Assembly (NCBI RefSeq): GCF_004115925.1
Contig: NZ_SDDX01000015.1
Coordinates: 124,001 to 188,000 of the forward strand
Length of the DNA stretch: 64,000 nt
Origin: Lelliottia nimipressuralis
GTDB lineage: Bacteria; Pseudomonadota; Gammaproteobacteria; Enterobacterales; Enterobacteriaceae
Reading direction: 5' to 3'
The position numbers and the translations under genes are program-made. This document shows, piece after piece, positions 29,594 to 39,370 of the stretch. How positions within the stretch are numbered: position 1 is the first letter of the stretch; each line of letters starts with the position of its first letter. The notes under the pieces were generated by a model, which was not told the origin of the DNA, made no database searches, and worked only from the letters and a program-made list of their open reading frames with translations.

Positions 29594-31135
29594 ATGCCGA
29601 TAAATGATAAGACCCCACGCCCGCAGGAATTTGCTGCGGTCGATTTAGGTTCTAACAGCTTTCATATGGTCATCGCCCGCGAGGTCGACGGCGCCATGCA
29701 GATCATCGGGCGCCTTAAGCAGCGCGTCCATCTCGCCGATGGTCTTGATGACAAAAACATGCTCAGCGAAGAGGCGATGGAGCGCGGTTTAGCCTGCCTG
29801 TCGCTGTTCGCCGAACGCCTGCAAGGGTTTTCCGCATCGAGCGTGTGTATTGTAGGAACGCACACGCTGCGCCAGGCGCTGAATGCGCCAGAGTTTCTCA
29901 AACGCGCGGAAAAAGTGATCCCCTACCCGATTGAAATCATTTCGGGTAACGAGGAAGCGCGTCTGATTTTTATGGGCGTGGAACATACCCAGCCGGAAAA
30001 AGGCCGCAAGCTGGTAATCGATATCGGCGGCGGGTCGACTGAGCTGGTCATCGGCGAAGACTTCGAACCCAAACTGGTTGAAAGCCGCCGTATGGGCTGC
30101 GTCAGCTTTGCGCAGATGTACTTCCCTGGCGGCGCTATTAGCCGTGAAAATTTCCAGCGCGCGCGCATGGCGGCCGTTCAGAAACTGGAATCGCTTGCCT
30201 GGCAGTATCGTATTCAGGGCTGGAATGTAGCCCTCGGCGCGTCCGGTAGCATCAAAGCGGCACACGAAGTGCTGCTGGCGATGGGTGAAAAAGACGGGAT
30301 TATCACTCCGGAACGGCTGGAAAAACTCCGGGAAGAAGTGCTCAAGCACAAAAGTTTTGACTCCCTGAGCCTGCCGGGCTTGTCCGACGAACGTAAGGCG
30401 GTCTTCGTGCCTGGGCTGGCGATTCTGTGCGGTGTCTTCGATGCGCTGGCGATCCGCGAGCTGCGCCTGTCCGACGGGGCGTTGCGTGAAGGCGTGCTTT
30501 ACGAAATGGAAGGTCGCTTCCGTCATCAGGATATTCGCAGCCGTACCGCGCAAAGTCTGGCGAATCAGTACAATATCGACCGTGAACAGGCGAAGCGCGT
30601 TCTGGAAACCACCACCCACATTTACGAACAGTGGGAAGCGCAGAACCCGAAGCTGGCGCATCCGCAGCTGGCTGCCCTGCTGAAATGGGCGACGATGCTG
30701 CACGAAGTGGGGCTGAATATTAACCACAGCGGCATGCATCGCCACTCGGCCTATATTCTGCAAAACAGCGATCTGCCGGGCTTCAATCAGGAGCAACAAA
30801 CGATGATGGCGACGCTGGTGCGCTATCACCGTAAGGCAATCAAACTGGACGATCTGCCGCGATTTACGCTGTTCAAGAAAAAGCAGTTCCTTCCGCTCAT
30901 TCAGCTTTTGCGTTTAGGCGTTTTGCTGAATAACCAGCGTCAGGCGACGACGACGCCGCCAACGCTAACCCTGAAAACCGACGACCATCACTGGACGCTG
31001 AGTTTCCCGCACGACTGGTTTAGCCAGAATGCGCTGGTGCTTTTAGATCTGGAAAAAGAGCAGCAGTACTGGGAAGGTGTGACTGGCTGGTTGCTTAAAA
31101 TCGAAGAAGAGCAGTCGCCAGACGTGGCGGCCTAA
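29594..31135 (+). CDS. ppx: Ppx, exopolyphosphatase
   Basis: Processively releases phosphate from polyphosphate ends; also hydrolyses pppGpp. 513 residues, equal to E. coli Ppx. ASKHA-fold N-terminal domain with [15 protein letters not shown] phosphate loop, catalytic Glu in VGTHTLRQA region, and [12 protein letters not shown] second loop. The C-terminal HD-like domain holds [18 protein letters not shown] and YHRKA. The last gene of ppk-ppx; a strong 12 bp hairpin follows that overlaps the end of the convergent yfgF. Confidence 0.98.
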   Translation: MPINDKTPRPQEFAAVDLGSNSFHMVIAREVDGAMQIIGRLKQRVHLADGLDDKNMLSEEAMERGLACLSLFAERLQGFSASSVCIVGTHTLRQALNAPEFLKRAEKVIPYPIEIISGNEEARLIFMGVEHTQPEKGRKLVIDIGGGSTELVIGEDFEPKLVESRRMGCVSFAQMYFPGGAISRENFQRARMAAVQKLESLAWQYRIQGWNVALGASGSIKAAHEVLLAMGEKDGIITPERLEKLREEVLKHKSFDSLSLPGLSDERKAVFVPGLAILCGVFDALAIRELRLSDGALREGVLYEMEGRFRHQDIRSRTAQSLANQYNIDREQAKRVLETTTHIYEQWEAQNPKLAHPQLAALLKWATMLHEVGLNINHSGMHRHSAYILQNSDLPGFNQEQQTMMATLVRYHRKAIKLDDLPRFTLFKKKQFLPLIQLLRLGVLLNNQRQATTTPPTLTLKTDDHHWTLSFPHDWFSQNALVLLDLEKEQQYWEGVTGWLLKIEEEQSPDVAA

Positions 31136-31142
31136 CCCTGTG

Positions 31143-31173
31143 TTCTCAGGCGTCCAGTGGTGACGCCTGAGAA
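31143..31173. terminator. Hairpin between convergent ppx and yfgF, inside yfgF 3' end
   Basis: TTCTCAGGCGTC, seven-base loop, GACGCCTGAGAA: perfect 12 bp stem. It covers the last codons of yfgF. No T run, so a barrier hairpin or Rho-assisted end is more likely than a classic terminator. Confidence 0.6.
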
Positions 31174-33386
31174 TCAAGCAGCTGTTCCAGCGGCTCAGGT
31201 TTACCGATTAAATATCCCTGCAGAAAATCTATCCCCAGCGCACTCAGTGCGCTGCGAATCGCTTCACTTTCTACATATTCGGCCACCACCAGCATTTTCT
31301 TCATCCGCGCCAGATGGCAAATCGACGCCACAATCTGATAGTCCAGGCTGTTGTCAGCGATGTTACGAATAAAGCTGCCGTCTATTTTCAGGATATCGGC
31401 ATCAACACTTTTCAACCGGGCATAGCTGGCGTAGCCCGTTCCAAAATCGTCGATGGCAATCAGACACCCTAACTTCTGCAGCTGTTTGACCATCTGATCC
31501 GCCAGATCCGCATTGCCAAATCCGCTGCACTCGGTAATTTCAAAGATCAGCTGCCAGGCTTCGATGCCGTATTTCTCCAGCAAACGGTGAACCTCAATGG
31601 GGAATTGCGATCGGCAGATGGTTGAGGACATGAGATTAATGGCGAAACGCTTGCCGGGTAGCCTGCCGCGATGCGCCGACATAAACTTCAGCGTACTTTC
31701 CAGCACCCAGAGATCCACGCGCGATGACAAGCCAAACTCCTGCGCCACGGGCAGGAATTTATCCGGCGTAATGAGTACGCCATTTTCATCGGTCATGCGT
31801 AACAGGATTTCGTGGTAGTGATCGCCGCGAACGCCCTGCACCCGTTGCGCCATGAGCTGGAATTCATTGTGCTCAAGCGCCCGCTGCAGTCGGTTCATCA
31901 TCGCCACTTTATCCCGCAGGCTACGCTGTAGATTAGCCGCGCCGCGCTGTTTTAGGTTCTCAGGATGGTTGGTGAAGAGCGAGAAATCCGCAATGATGCT
32001 CAGCTCGCCCAGCAGCAAATAGAGATGGGTCACCGGCGAACGGACACAACAATAGCTGATACCCACCTGCGGTTGCAGCGGCACCCCGTCCCAGATAAAA
32101 CGGAACTGTTTAATGAGTTCGTCGAGCGCTTCAATGCGCGCCACGTGTGACTCAGTGTTCAGCCGTATCGCCAGATCGCATCCGGAAAGCTGATAAACGC
32201 ACTCATTGGGCTGCAGGAAACTCTTAAGCCACTCCGCCAGCTTCTGTTTGTACTGAATTCGAAGCAGCACACCGTAGTTGCGGCTCAGAACTTCAAGTTC
32301 CGGTACGCGCAGCATACAAAGCGTTGACCAGGGTGATTTAGACAACGCACGCGATAACGCCCGCAGATTCGGCATGTGCACAACCGGATCGAGAAAAGCC
32401 AGGCGTCTGGCATGGCGCGTGATCACCCGCTGGCGCGTAGCCAGCATCGCCATGTAAATCACCACAAAAGAGAAGACCAGATAACTCGACGACGTGATCG
32501 CCAGGTGAATGTCGTAGCCCTGGCCGAGCGGAATATAGTGGTAAAAATAGTGAATTGAGACCATCAGCACCGGCGTCCAGATGATCGACATCAGCTTATA
32601 GCCAAACCGCATTGAGCCCCACAGCATCACCGGCATCATCAGCGACAGCGTGTAGTTAGTGCTAAAAATTGAGCTGTTATCGCTCATGGGCACCAGCAGC
32701 AGTGAAAGCAGGCCTGCCAGCGCGGCAAGCCAGAGAACAAACTCCGCCGCAGTGACTTTCTTATCAATCTGCGTTCGGATTTGTGAAATGAGCGCTTTGA
32801 GATAACGCGGATGTCGGAACACGCGAATCACCAGATAGCTGAACGGCACTCCCGTCAATCCGCCGACCAGCAGCCCCTGAAAATTGATCAGGGTGCGAAT
32901 GGTCAGCGGATTTAGCCCAGCCACGCTCTGTCGGGTTTCATAGACGCCGAGGTAAACGGCAAACTGGAACAGCACTAAAAATAGCGTCGACGGGCACAAA
33001 ACCTGCCAGAAAATACGTTGCGCCATCAGCTTTGTATTGCCGTATGCCACCATATTTCGCCGGGGCGCAAATACCCGATATCCGCCCCAGCTCAGGGTGA
33101 GCGGAACGATAAAATGGCAGATGAGCGCCACGGTTTCATAGAGGCTGACCGTGTCGTAGTAACGTAAAAACAGCGCCAGAATGATGCCAGGCAGTGCTGC
33201 GAGGCCGAAAAATAGCATTGCGGAGAGCAGAAACGACAATGGCATGTAATAGAGTACGATGCTTCCGCCGTTTAACTGGGTATAGGTGCTCGCAACGTTC
33301 AGCAGAGGCAGAAAAATAACAGGCAAAAGAAGGGGGAGCGCCCACCAGCGATCTTTGTTTTGCTGTAAATAAGAGAGAATGTTCAT
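31146..33386 (-). CDS. yfgF: YfgF (PdeF), cyclic-di-GMP phosphodiesterase
   Basis: Membrane c-di-GMP-specific phosphodiesterase, reported in E. coli to act under low oxygen. About 746 residues: N-terminal MASE1-type sensory block with 8-10 helices (residues 10-320), degenerate GGDEF domain (about 335-480) lacking the GGDEF signature, and C-terminal EAL domain. EAL motifs: YHEILLRM (EIL in place of EAL, as in E. coli YfgF), FAINLMSSTICRS, FEITECSG, IAIDDFGTGYASYARLK, and AEYVESEAI with the catalytic Glu. The start is set at ATG 33386 (MNILSYLQQNKDRWW), matching E. coli; 8 more codons upstream are open. In E. coli the upstream region responds to FNR; I could not identify such a site here. Confidence 0.93.
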   Translation of the reverse strand: MNILSYLQQNKDRWWALPLLLPVIFLPLLNVASTYTQLNGGSIVLYYMPLSFLLSAMLFFGLAALPGIILALFLRYYDTVSLYETVALICHFIVPLTLSWGGYRVFAPRRNMVAYGNTKLMAQRIFWQVLCPSTLFLVLFQFAVYLGVYETRQSVAGLNPLTIRTLINFQGLLVGGLTGVPFSYLVIRVFRHPRYLKALISQIRTQIDKKVTAAEFVLWLAALAGLLSLLLVPMSDNSSIFSTNYTLSLMMPVMLWGSMRFGYKLMSIIWTPVLMVSIHYFYHYIPLGQGYDIHLAITSSSYLVFSFVVIYMAMLATRQRVITRHARRLAFLDPVVHMPNLRALSRALSKSPWSTLCMLRVPELEVLSRNYGVLLRIQYKQKLAEWLKSFLQPNECVYQLSGCDLAIRLNTESHVARIEALDELIKQFRFIWDGVPLQPQVGISYCCVRSPVTHLYLLLGELSIIADFSLFTNHPENLKQRGAANLQRSLRDKVAMMNRLQRALEHNEFQLMAQRVQGVRGDHYHEILLRMTDENGVLITPDKFLPVAQEFGLSSRVDLWVLESTLKFMSAHRGRLPGKRFAINLMSSTICRSQFPIEVHRLLEKYGIEAWQLIFEITECSGFGNADLADQMVKQLQKLGCLIAIDDFGTGYASYARLKSVDADILKIDGSFIRNIADNSLDYQIVASICHLARMKKMLVVAEYVESEAIRSALSALGIDFLQGYLIGKPEPLEQLLDSQASPLDA

Positions 33387-33733
33387 AGGCGCCTGGTTAA
33401 GCCCCTTCATCCATAGGGTAATTTCAGACAGGCATCCAACCTGACATTTTGACGCACAGTATTTTCATGAGAAAACACCGTGGAGGGAGGATTTTAGTGA
33501 TCAATGCCGCGCAAGAATTGACCTAACGCAAGAATATGAATTCAAAAAACCAATTATTACAATTTTCTCGGGTGGTTTTCTGTTTTCTATCAGCCCGCTA
33601 AATTATTGAATTAATATCGATAACATCAACGAATCATTACATTGACGATTTTTTACACACTCCGAATTGACCCTTGCTTCCCGCTGTGACTTAATAGTCC
33701 CATCGCCCAAAAGGGTATACCCAGGAAAACACA
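33387..33733. other. Divergent AT-rich promoter region between yfgF and yfgG
   Basis: 347 bases with no credible gene. A rightward promoter candidate is TTGACC at 33667-33672 with TTAATA at 33691-33696 (18-base spacer), about 40 bases before yfgG. The left half should contain the yfgF promoter; no clear element is seen. No terminator-like hairpin. Confidence 0.5.
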
Positions 33734-33922
33734 GTGAGCCAGGCAACGCGTATGCAGAAACGACATCGATTTAACACTCGAATGACCCGCATTATCTTGC
33801 TTATCAGCTTTCTGTTTTTCTTCGGCCGCTTCGTGTACTCCTCCATTGGCGCCTGGTATCACCATCAGGACAAAATCCAGTCTCAGCAAGTCAGCCAGCC
33901 GCTGGACTCCGTTAACCATTAG
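33734..33922 (+). CDS. yfgG: YfgG, small membrane protein
   Basis: 62-residue protein starting at GTG (read MSQATRMQKRHRFNTRMTRI). One membrane helix follows (IILLISFLFFFGRFVYSSIGAW, about residues 20-41), with a basic N-terminus and a polar periplasmic tail. Very similar to E. coli YfgG, for which involvement in nickel and cobalt tolerance has been reported; the mechanism is unknown. AGGA lies 7 bases before the GTG. Its 3' end overlaps by 11 bases the convergent LysR gene, which replaces the yfgH/yfgI neighbours expected in E. coli. Confidence 0.9.
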   Translation: MSQATRMQKRHRFNTRMTRIILLISFLFFFGRFVYSSIGAWYHHQDKIQSQQVSQPLDSVNH

Positions 33923-34802
33923 TCTTCTCGCGCAATAAACGAATCACTTCGGAAATTCCCTTACTGAGAATTTTGTCTTGCCGCATGACGATACCTAACT
34001 GACGATGCAAAATCGGGTTCAGCGACCGCACGCTCAGCCCTTCGCGATCCACTACGTTTTCGACCGCCATACGCGAGACAATGCTGTATCCCAATCCTGC
34101 GCGAACCATGCGCTTAATGGCTTCGATACTGCCCAGCTGCATCACAGGGCAGACCTCCAGATCGCATGCCTTAAACCAGCCATCGATTAAATCCCGCGTA
34201 CCACTCCCCGATTCGAAGGCTATCAGCGGCAGTGCGTGCAATATTTGCGGGGTAAACTGCGCTATCTCCTCGTCCTGCGCCTGGGAAATTATCAGGACAA
34301 ACTCTTCATCAAGTATGGGCATAACCTCCAGCGCACGACCGCTTGCCGGGAGTGTGACCAGCCCGATATCCAGACGGTTCTCCTCCACGGCGCGCACCAC
34401 ATCCAGCGTGTTTCCCGTCGTCACGCCGACGCGTAATAGCGGATGCTCCTCACGCAGTTGCTGTAGCAACGGCGGCAAAAGGTGAATACAGGCCGTGGCC
34501 CCCGTGCCCAGTGTAATAGTACCACTGATCTCATGGCTAAACTCGCTCACCGACCGGATCGCCTCTTCCACTACCTGCTCAATACGATTGCCATGCTCCA
34601 GTAGCGCCAGCCCCGCAGCGGTGGCTTTGATGCCACGCCCGGTACGTTCGACCAGACGCGTTCGCAGAAATTGCTCAAGCTGGCGCACCTGCAGGCTCAC
34701 CGCTGGTTGAGAAAGGCCCAATATATCCGCCGCAGCCGAAAAGCTGCCGCGCTGGATCACCAGCCGGAAGGTCGCCAGATTGCCCAGATTCAGCGTCGTC
34801 AT
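33912..34802 (-). CDS. LysR-family transcriptional regulator
   Basis: 296-residue regulator: winged HTH at residues 1-62 (NLATFRLVIQRGSFSAAADI, then LGLSQPAVSLQVRQLEQFL) and a periplasmic-binding-like effector domain (about 90-290) with typical GTGATACIHLLPPLL and SGTRDLIDGW segments. Effector and targets unknown. ATG 34802 gives the normal LysR length; the frame is open 36 codons further upstream into the divergent promoter region with no homology. It faces an MFS transporter gene across about 98 bases, the classic LysR-controlled pair. Not found at this place in E. coli K-12. Confidence 0.92.
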   Translation of the reverse strand: MTTLNLGNLATFRLVIQRGSFSAAADILGLSQPAVSLQVRQLEQFLRTRLVERTGRGIKATAAGLALLEHGNRIEQVVEEAIRSVSEFSHEISGTITLGTGATACIHLLPPLLQQLREEHPLLRVGVTTGNTLDVVRAVEENRLDIGLVTLPASGRALEVMPILDEEFVLIISQAQDEEIAQFTPQILHALPLIAFESGSGTRDLIDGWFKACDLEVCPVMQLGSIEAIKRMVRAGLGYSIVSRMAVENVVDREGLSVRSLNPILHRQLGIVMRQDKILSKGISEVIRLLREKTNG

Positions 34803-34900
34803 CGCAAAGTTTCTCTTATAGGAGTCATAAACACAGAGGCCTGCCAGCACCTTACCGTGCGCAGTATGGTGATCACAACTGCCTGACGGAATGAAAAATA

Positions 34901-36094
34901 ATGAAAACACCTGCCCTCCCCCGCCTGCTTCCTGTTGCTGCCGGAGGCAATCAGCTGATCAACTGGGGAATTACCTTTTACATGCCAGGAACCTTTGCCC
35001 ATGCGATCGCAGCGGATATGCGCTGGTCGTCACCACAGATCTTTCTTGGCCTGACCCTCGCCATGCTGGTGATGGCGACGGTGTCGCCTTTTGTCGCCAG
35101 GCTGCTGGCCCGATTTGGCGGGCAGCTCGTGGTGATGAGCGGCACGCTGATGATCGCCGTGAGTTGTGCCGTCATGGCCTGCGTGCACGCGTTGCCTGGC
35201 TGGTACGCGGCGTGGCTGCTGGCAGGGGTCGGCATGCGCCTGTCCCTGTACGATGCCCTGTTCGCCTCGCTGGTGAATCTCTACGGTCAGAGTGCCCGAC
35301 GGACGATTTCACACGTCACGCTGGCGGGCGGGTTGGCCTCTGCCGTGTTCTGGCCGCTAGGCGCGAAACTGCTTACATTTATGAGCTGGCGTGAAGCACT
35401 GCTGATTTACGCCCTGGCCGGCCTACTGAGTGCGGCGCTTATCCGCGTACTTCCAGGCCACAGGGTGCCGGTCGCCACTCCATGGAAAGCGACAGCGCCC
35501 GCCAATCATCAGGATCGCCGCAACGGCCTGCTCTACGCCGCCTTCATTGCGCTCATAACCTTTGTTTCGAACGGCACATCCACGCACTTACCGGAATTTA
35601 TCGCAAGCGTAGGGCTTCCGGCGACCGTGGGGATGCTCTGGGGCATTGGCCAGACGGGCGCACGATTTACAGAGGTGGTCGCCGGGGCGCATCTCTCGCC
35701 GCTGCGACTGACGCTCATCACTGCCCTCGCCATGCCCCTCTGTTTTTTGACCGGACTCAGCGCCAGCACCCTTATCTGGGCGGCTGCCGGATTTGTGCTG
35801 GGCTATGGTGCCATCAACGGGCTAGTGACCATCGTAAAAGCCTCGCTGCCGTTACTGCTTTTTCCTGCTGAGGATTACGCGCGACGCACAGGCGTCTTGC
35901 TCATTCCGGCGCAGGTCATGGCAGCGGTATCGCCCTTTGCTTACGCATGGCTGAATAGGGAACTGGGTGTGTTAGGGGCAATGTGGGTGTCATGTGGATT
36001 GACGGTGATAATTGGGGGGCTGGCTGTAGGGCTTGTGGTTGTGCAGCGCCACAATAAAAACCCTCTGGCGAGGCAGAGGGTTTTGTTTGACTAG
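34901..36094 (+). CDS. MFS transporter
   Basis: 397-residue inner-membrane protein of the major facilitator superfamily with 12 predicted helices, starting MKTPALPRLLPVAAGGNQLI. The loop 2-3 basic motif is VARLLARFGGQLV and a central loop (about 185-205) is hydrophilic. The substrate is unknown; no close named relative is recognised. Divergent from a LysR regulator that probably controls it. Its last dozen codons (from about 36057) lie inside the terminator hairpin of the convergent guaA gene, so the C-terminal sequence NPLARQRVLFD is encoded by terminator DNA, a sign that the gene was inserted next to a pre-existing terminator. Confidence 0.88.
   Translation: MKTPALPRLLPVAAGGNQLINWGITFYMPGTFAHAIAADMRWSSPQIFLGLTLAMLVMATVSPFVARLLARFGGQLVVMSGTLMIAVSCAVMACVHALPGWYAAWLLAGVGMRLSLYDALFASLVNLYGQSARRTISHVTLAGGLASAVFWPLGAKLLTFMSWREALLIYALAGLLSAALIRVLPGHRVPVATPWKATAPANHQDRRNGLLYAAFIALITFVSNGTSTHLPEFIASVGLPATVGMLWGIGQTGARFTEVVAGAHLSPLRLTLITALAMPLCFLTGLSASTLIWAAAGFVLGYGAINGLVTIVKASLPLLLFPAEDYARRTGVLLIPAQVMAAVSPFAYAWLNRELGVLGAMWVSCGLTVIIGGLAVGLVVVQRHNKNPLARQRVLFD
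36057..36088. terminator. guaA terminator, overlapping MFS 3' end
   Basis: AAAACCCTCTG, six-base loop, CAGAGGGTTTT: perfect 11 bp stem with T runs in both directions. Main role is the end of guaBA on the minus strand. Confidence 0.9.
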
Positions 36095-36104
36095 AGGGGG
36101 AAAA

Positions 36105-37682
36105 TTACTCCCACTCAATCGTCGCCGGTGGCTTACCGCTGATGTCATAAACGACACGGGAAATCCCGTTCACTTCGTTGATGATGCGGTTAGAGACACG
36201 GCCAAGGAAGTCATACGGCAGGTGTGCCCAATGAGCGGTCATGAAATCGATGGTTTCGACGGCACGCAGGGAGACAACCCAGTCGTACTTACGGCCATCA
36301 CCCATGACGCCGACGGAGCGTACTGGCAGGAATACGGTGAACGCCTGGCTCACTTTGTTGTACAGGTCGGCTTTATGCAGCTCTTCGATGAAGATTGCAT
36401 CCGCACGACGCAGCAGGTCGCAGTACTCTTTCTTCACTTCGCCCAGCACGCGCACGCCCAGACCTGGGCCCGGGAACGGGTGACGGTAAAGCATGTCGTA
36501 CGGCAGGCCCAGCTCCAGACCAATTTTACGCACTTCGTCTTTGAACAGCTCACGCAGCGGTTCAACCAGACCCATCTTCATCTCTTTCGGCAGGCCGCCC
36601 ACGTTGTGGTGAGATTTGATGACGTGTGCTTTACCCGTTGCGGAAGCAGCGGATTCGATCACGTCCGGGTAGATGGTGCCTTGCGCCAGCCATTTCACGT
36701 CTTCCAGACGCAGCGCCTGTTCGTCGAACACTTCAACAAACACGCGGCCAATGATTTTACGTTTGGCTTCCGGATCGTTTTCGCCCGCCAGTGCGGACAG
36801 GAAGCGCTCTTCGCCTTCAACGTGAACGATGTTCAGACCGAAATGGTCGCCGAACATGTCCATCACCTGCTGGGCTTCGTTCAGGCGCAGCAGACCATTG
36901 TCCACGAAGACGCAGGTCAGGTTTTTGCCGATAGCACGGTGCAGCAGCATCGCGGTCACGGACGAGTCAACGCCACCGGACAGGCCAAGGATCACTTTAT
37001 CGTCGCCAACCTGTTTGCGGATACGCTCAACGGCGTCGTCGATGATTTTCGCTGGGGTCCAGAGAGCTTCACACTGGCAGATATCGCGAACGAAGCGGTC
37101 CAGCATACGCATCCCCTGACGGGTGTGGGTCACTTCCGGGTGGAACTGCACGCCGTAGAAGCGTTTTTCTTCGTTCGCCATAATGGCAAACGGACAGCTT
37201 TCGGTACTGGCAACGGTTACGAAATCGGAAGGAATCGCGGTCACTTTATCGCCGTGGCTCATCCAGACGTCGAGCAGCGGTTTGCCTTCAGCGGTCAGGG
37301 AATCTTCGATACCGCGAACCAGGGCGCTGTCGGTCAGCACTTCGACCTGCGCGTAGCCAAACTCACGCTCGTTAGAAGATTCAACGTGGCCGCCCAGTTG
37401 CATTGCCATGGTCTGCATGCCGTAGCAGACGCCGAAGACAGGAACACCGGCTTCAAAGACGTATTGCGGGGCGCGCGGGCTGTTATGTTCGGTGGTGCTT
37501 TCCGGGCCGCCGGAAAGGATGATGCCGCTTGGATTGAATTCACGGATTTGTGCTTCCGTGACATCCCACGCCCACAGCTCACAGTAAACGCCAAGTTCAC
37601 GCACGCGACGTGCCACCAGCTGAGTGTACTGAGAACCGAAATCCAGGATAAGAATGCGATGTTTATGAATGTTTTCCGTCAT
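36105..37682 (-). CDS. guaA: GuaA, GMP synthase (glutamine-hydrolysing)
   Basis: Converts XMP to GMP with ATP and glutamine. 525 residues, the E. coli length. Class I glutaminase domain (1-205): GVCYGMQTM with nucleophile Cys86, and QFHPEVTHT with His and Glu. ATP pyrophosphatase domain with P-loop [20 protein letters not shown]-terminal dimerisation domain ends KPPATIEWE. Second gene of the guaBA operon, 62 bases after guaB with a hairpin between. Confidence 0.98.
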   Translation of the reverse strand: MTENIHKHRILILDFGSQYTQLVARRVRELGVYCELWAWDVTEAQIREFNPSGIILSGGPESTTEHNSPRAPQYVFEAGVPVFGVCYGMQTMAMQLGGHVESSNEREFGYAQVEVLTDSALVRGIEDSLTAEGKPLLDVWMSHGDKVTAIPSDFVTVASTESCPFAIMANEEKRFYGVQFHPEVTHTRQGMRMLDRFVRDICQCEALWTPAKIIDDAVERIRKQVGDDKVILGLSGGVDSSVTAMLLHRAIGKNLTCVFVDNGLLRLNEAQQVMDMFGDHFGLNIVHVEGEERFLSALAGENDPEAKRKIIGRVFVEVFDEQALRLEDVKWLAQGTIYPDVIESAASATGKAHVIKSHHNVGGLPKEMKMGLVEPLRELFKDEVRKIGLELGLPYDMLYRHPFPGPGLGVRVLGEVKKEYCDLLRRADAIFIEELHKADLYNKVSQAFTVFLPVRSVGVMGDGRKYDWVVSLRAVETIDFMTAHWAHLPYDFLGRVSNRIINEVNGISRVVYDISGKPPATIEWE

Positions 37683-37712
37683 TGACGCTAATTCCGAGGC
37701 AAGTGAAACAAA

Positions 37713-37736
37713 GCGCCCGGCATTGAGCCGGGCGCG
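37713..37736 (-). terminator. guaB-guaA intercistronic hairpin
   Basis: On the minus strand GCGCCCGGC, loop TCAAT, GCCGGGCGC: perfect 9 bp stem followed by TTTGTTTC. It may partially terminate transcription or protect the guaB message. Confidence 0.6.
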
Positions 37737-37744
37737 GAAACTTA

Positions 37745-39211
37745 TCAGGAGCCCAGACGGTAGTTCGGGGACTCTTTGGTGATCGTCACGTCGTGAACGT
37801 GGCTTTCCTGGATACCCGCACCGCTGATACGTACAAATTCCGCTTTAGTACGCAGCAGGTCGATAGTACCACAGCCGGTCAGACCCATACAGGAACGCAG
37901 GCCGCCCATCTGCTGGTGGATAATCTCTTTCAGACGGCCTTTATAGGCTACGCGACCTTCGATACCTTCCGGTACCAGTTTGTCGGCTGCGTTATCCGTC
38001 TGGAAGTAACGGTCTGAAGAACCTTTGGACATCGCGCCCAGGGAACCCATACCACGGTAAGATTTATAAGAACGGCCCTGGAACAGTTCGATCTCGCCCG
38101 GAGACTCTTCGGTACCGGCCAGCATAGAGCCAACCATGACCGCCGCTGCACCTGCCGCGATGGCTTTCGCGATATCGCCAGAGAAGCGGATGCCGCCGTC
38201 CGCGATAACCGGGATACCGGTGCCTTCCAGCGCTTCTACCGCGTCAGAAACGGCGGTGATCTGCGGAACGCCCACGCCAGTTACGATACGCGTCGTACAG
38301 ATGGAGCCAGGGCCGATACCCACTTTGACAGCGCTGCAACCGGCATCTGCCAGAGCACGGGCACCTGCGCCGGTTGCGACGTTACCGCCGATGATCTGCA
38401 GATCAGGGTATTTTGCACGGGTATCGCGAATACGTTGCAGAACGCCTTCGGAATGACCGTGAGAGGAGTCGATCAGCAGAATGTCAACGCCCGCAGCGAC
38501 CAGCGCATCAACGCGCTCTTCGTTGCCAGCGCCTGCACCCACCGCAGCGCCTACGCGCAGACGGCCACGCTCGTCTTTACAGGCGTTGGGTTTACGTTCT
38601 GCTTTCTGGAAATCTTTTACGGTGATCATGCCACGCAGGTGGAAGCTGTTATCCACAACCAGCGCTTTTTCAACGCGTTTTTCGTGCATTTTAGCCAGCA
38701 CGACTTCACGGGTTTCGCCTTCACGCACGGTCACCAGACGCTCTTTCGGCGTCATGTAGACGCTGACAGGCTGGTTCAGGTCGGTCACGAAGCGCACGTC
38801 ACGGCCAGTAATGATACCCACCAGTTCGTTGTCTTCAGTCACAACCGGATAGCCCGCAAAGCCATTACGCTCGGTCAGCGCTTTCACTTCGTGCAGGGTA
38901 GTGGTTGGCAGAACGGTTTGGGGATCGGAAACAATGCCGGATTCATGTTTTTTCACGCGGCGAACTTCATCCGCCTGACGCTCGATAGACATGTTTTTGT
39001 GAATAAAGCCGATGCCACCTTCCTGTGCCAGGGCAATTGCCAGGCGCGCTTCAGTCACGGTGTCCATAGCCGCAGAGAGCATAGGAATGTTCAGGCGAAT
39101 GGTTTTGGTCAACTGCGTGCTGAGATCGGCAGTATTCGGCAGAACGGTGGAGTGAGCGGGAACGAGGAGGACGTCGTCAAACGTCAGTGCTTCTTTTGCG
39201 ATACGTAGCAT
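37745..39211 (-). CDS. guaB: GuaB, IMP dehydrogenase
   Basis: NAD-dependent oxidation of IMP to XMP, the rate-limiting step to GMP. 488 residues starting [20 protein letters not shown], equal to E. coli. TIM-barrel core interrupted by a CBS pair (about 93-205). The catalytic loop is [17 protein letters not shown] (Cys305 region); the flap and C-terminal ESPNYRLGS are conserved. The start is ATG 39211; an in-frame TTG lies two codons upstream. A PurR box lies about 52 bases upstream. Confidence 0.98.
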   Translation of the reverse strand: MLRIAKEALTFDDVLLVPAHSTVLPNTADLSTQLTKTIRLNIPMLSAAMDTVTEARLAIALAQEGGIGFIHKNMSIERQADEVRRVKKHESGIVSDPQTVLPTTTLHEVKALTERNGFAGYPVVTEDNELVGIITGRDVRFVTDLNQPVSVYMTPKERLVTVREGETREVVLAKMHEKRVEKALVVDNSFHLRGMITVKDFQKAERKPNACKDERGRLRVGAAVGAGAGNEERVDALVAAGVDILLIDSSHGHSEGVLQRIRDTRAKYPDLQIIGGNVATGAGARALADAGCSAVKVGIGPGSICTTRIVTGVGVPQITAVSDAVEALEGTGIPVIADGGIRFSGDIAKAIAAGAAAVMVGSMLAGTEESPGEIELFQGRSYKSYRGMGSLGAMSKGSSDRYFQTDNAADKLVPEGIEGRVAYKGRLKEIIHQQMGGLRSCMGLTGCGTIDLLRTKAEFVRISGAGIQESHVHDVTITKESPNYRLGS

Positions 39212-39262
39212 GGGCAATATCTCTGACCTGGGTGGTTAAATATTGCCGTGGCATTATACAGA

Positions 39263-39278
39263 GCGTAACCGATTGCAT
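39263..39278. promoter_or_regulatory. PurR box upstream of guaBA
   Basis: GCGTAACCGATTGCAT fits the PurR pattern with a central CG, AA/TT flanks and outer CG/GC; the same type of site is known at E. coli guaB. Confidence 0.78.
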
Positions 39279-39370
39279 CTACACTTTTTTATAAAAAATG
39301 CTTGCGATTGCCTCCGGGCAGGTTACTATCGACTGAATAACTTGCTGATTTAGAATTTGATCCCGCTCAC

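Noticed and set aside
36033-37685. 550-codon open frame on the strand opposite guaA
   Set aside because: Shadow of the highly biased guaA codons; low-complexity His/Val/Phe-rich composition, no domain, no ribosome site.
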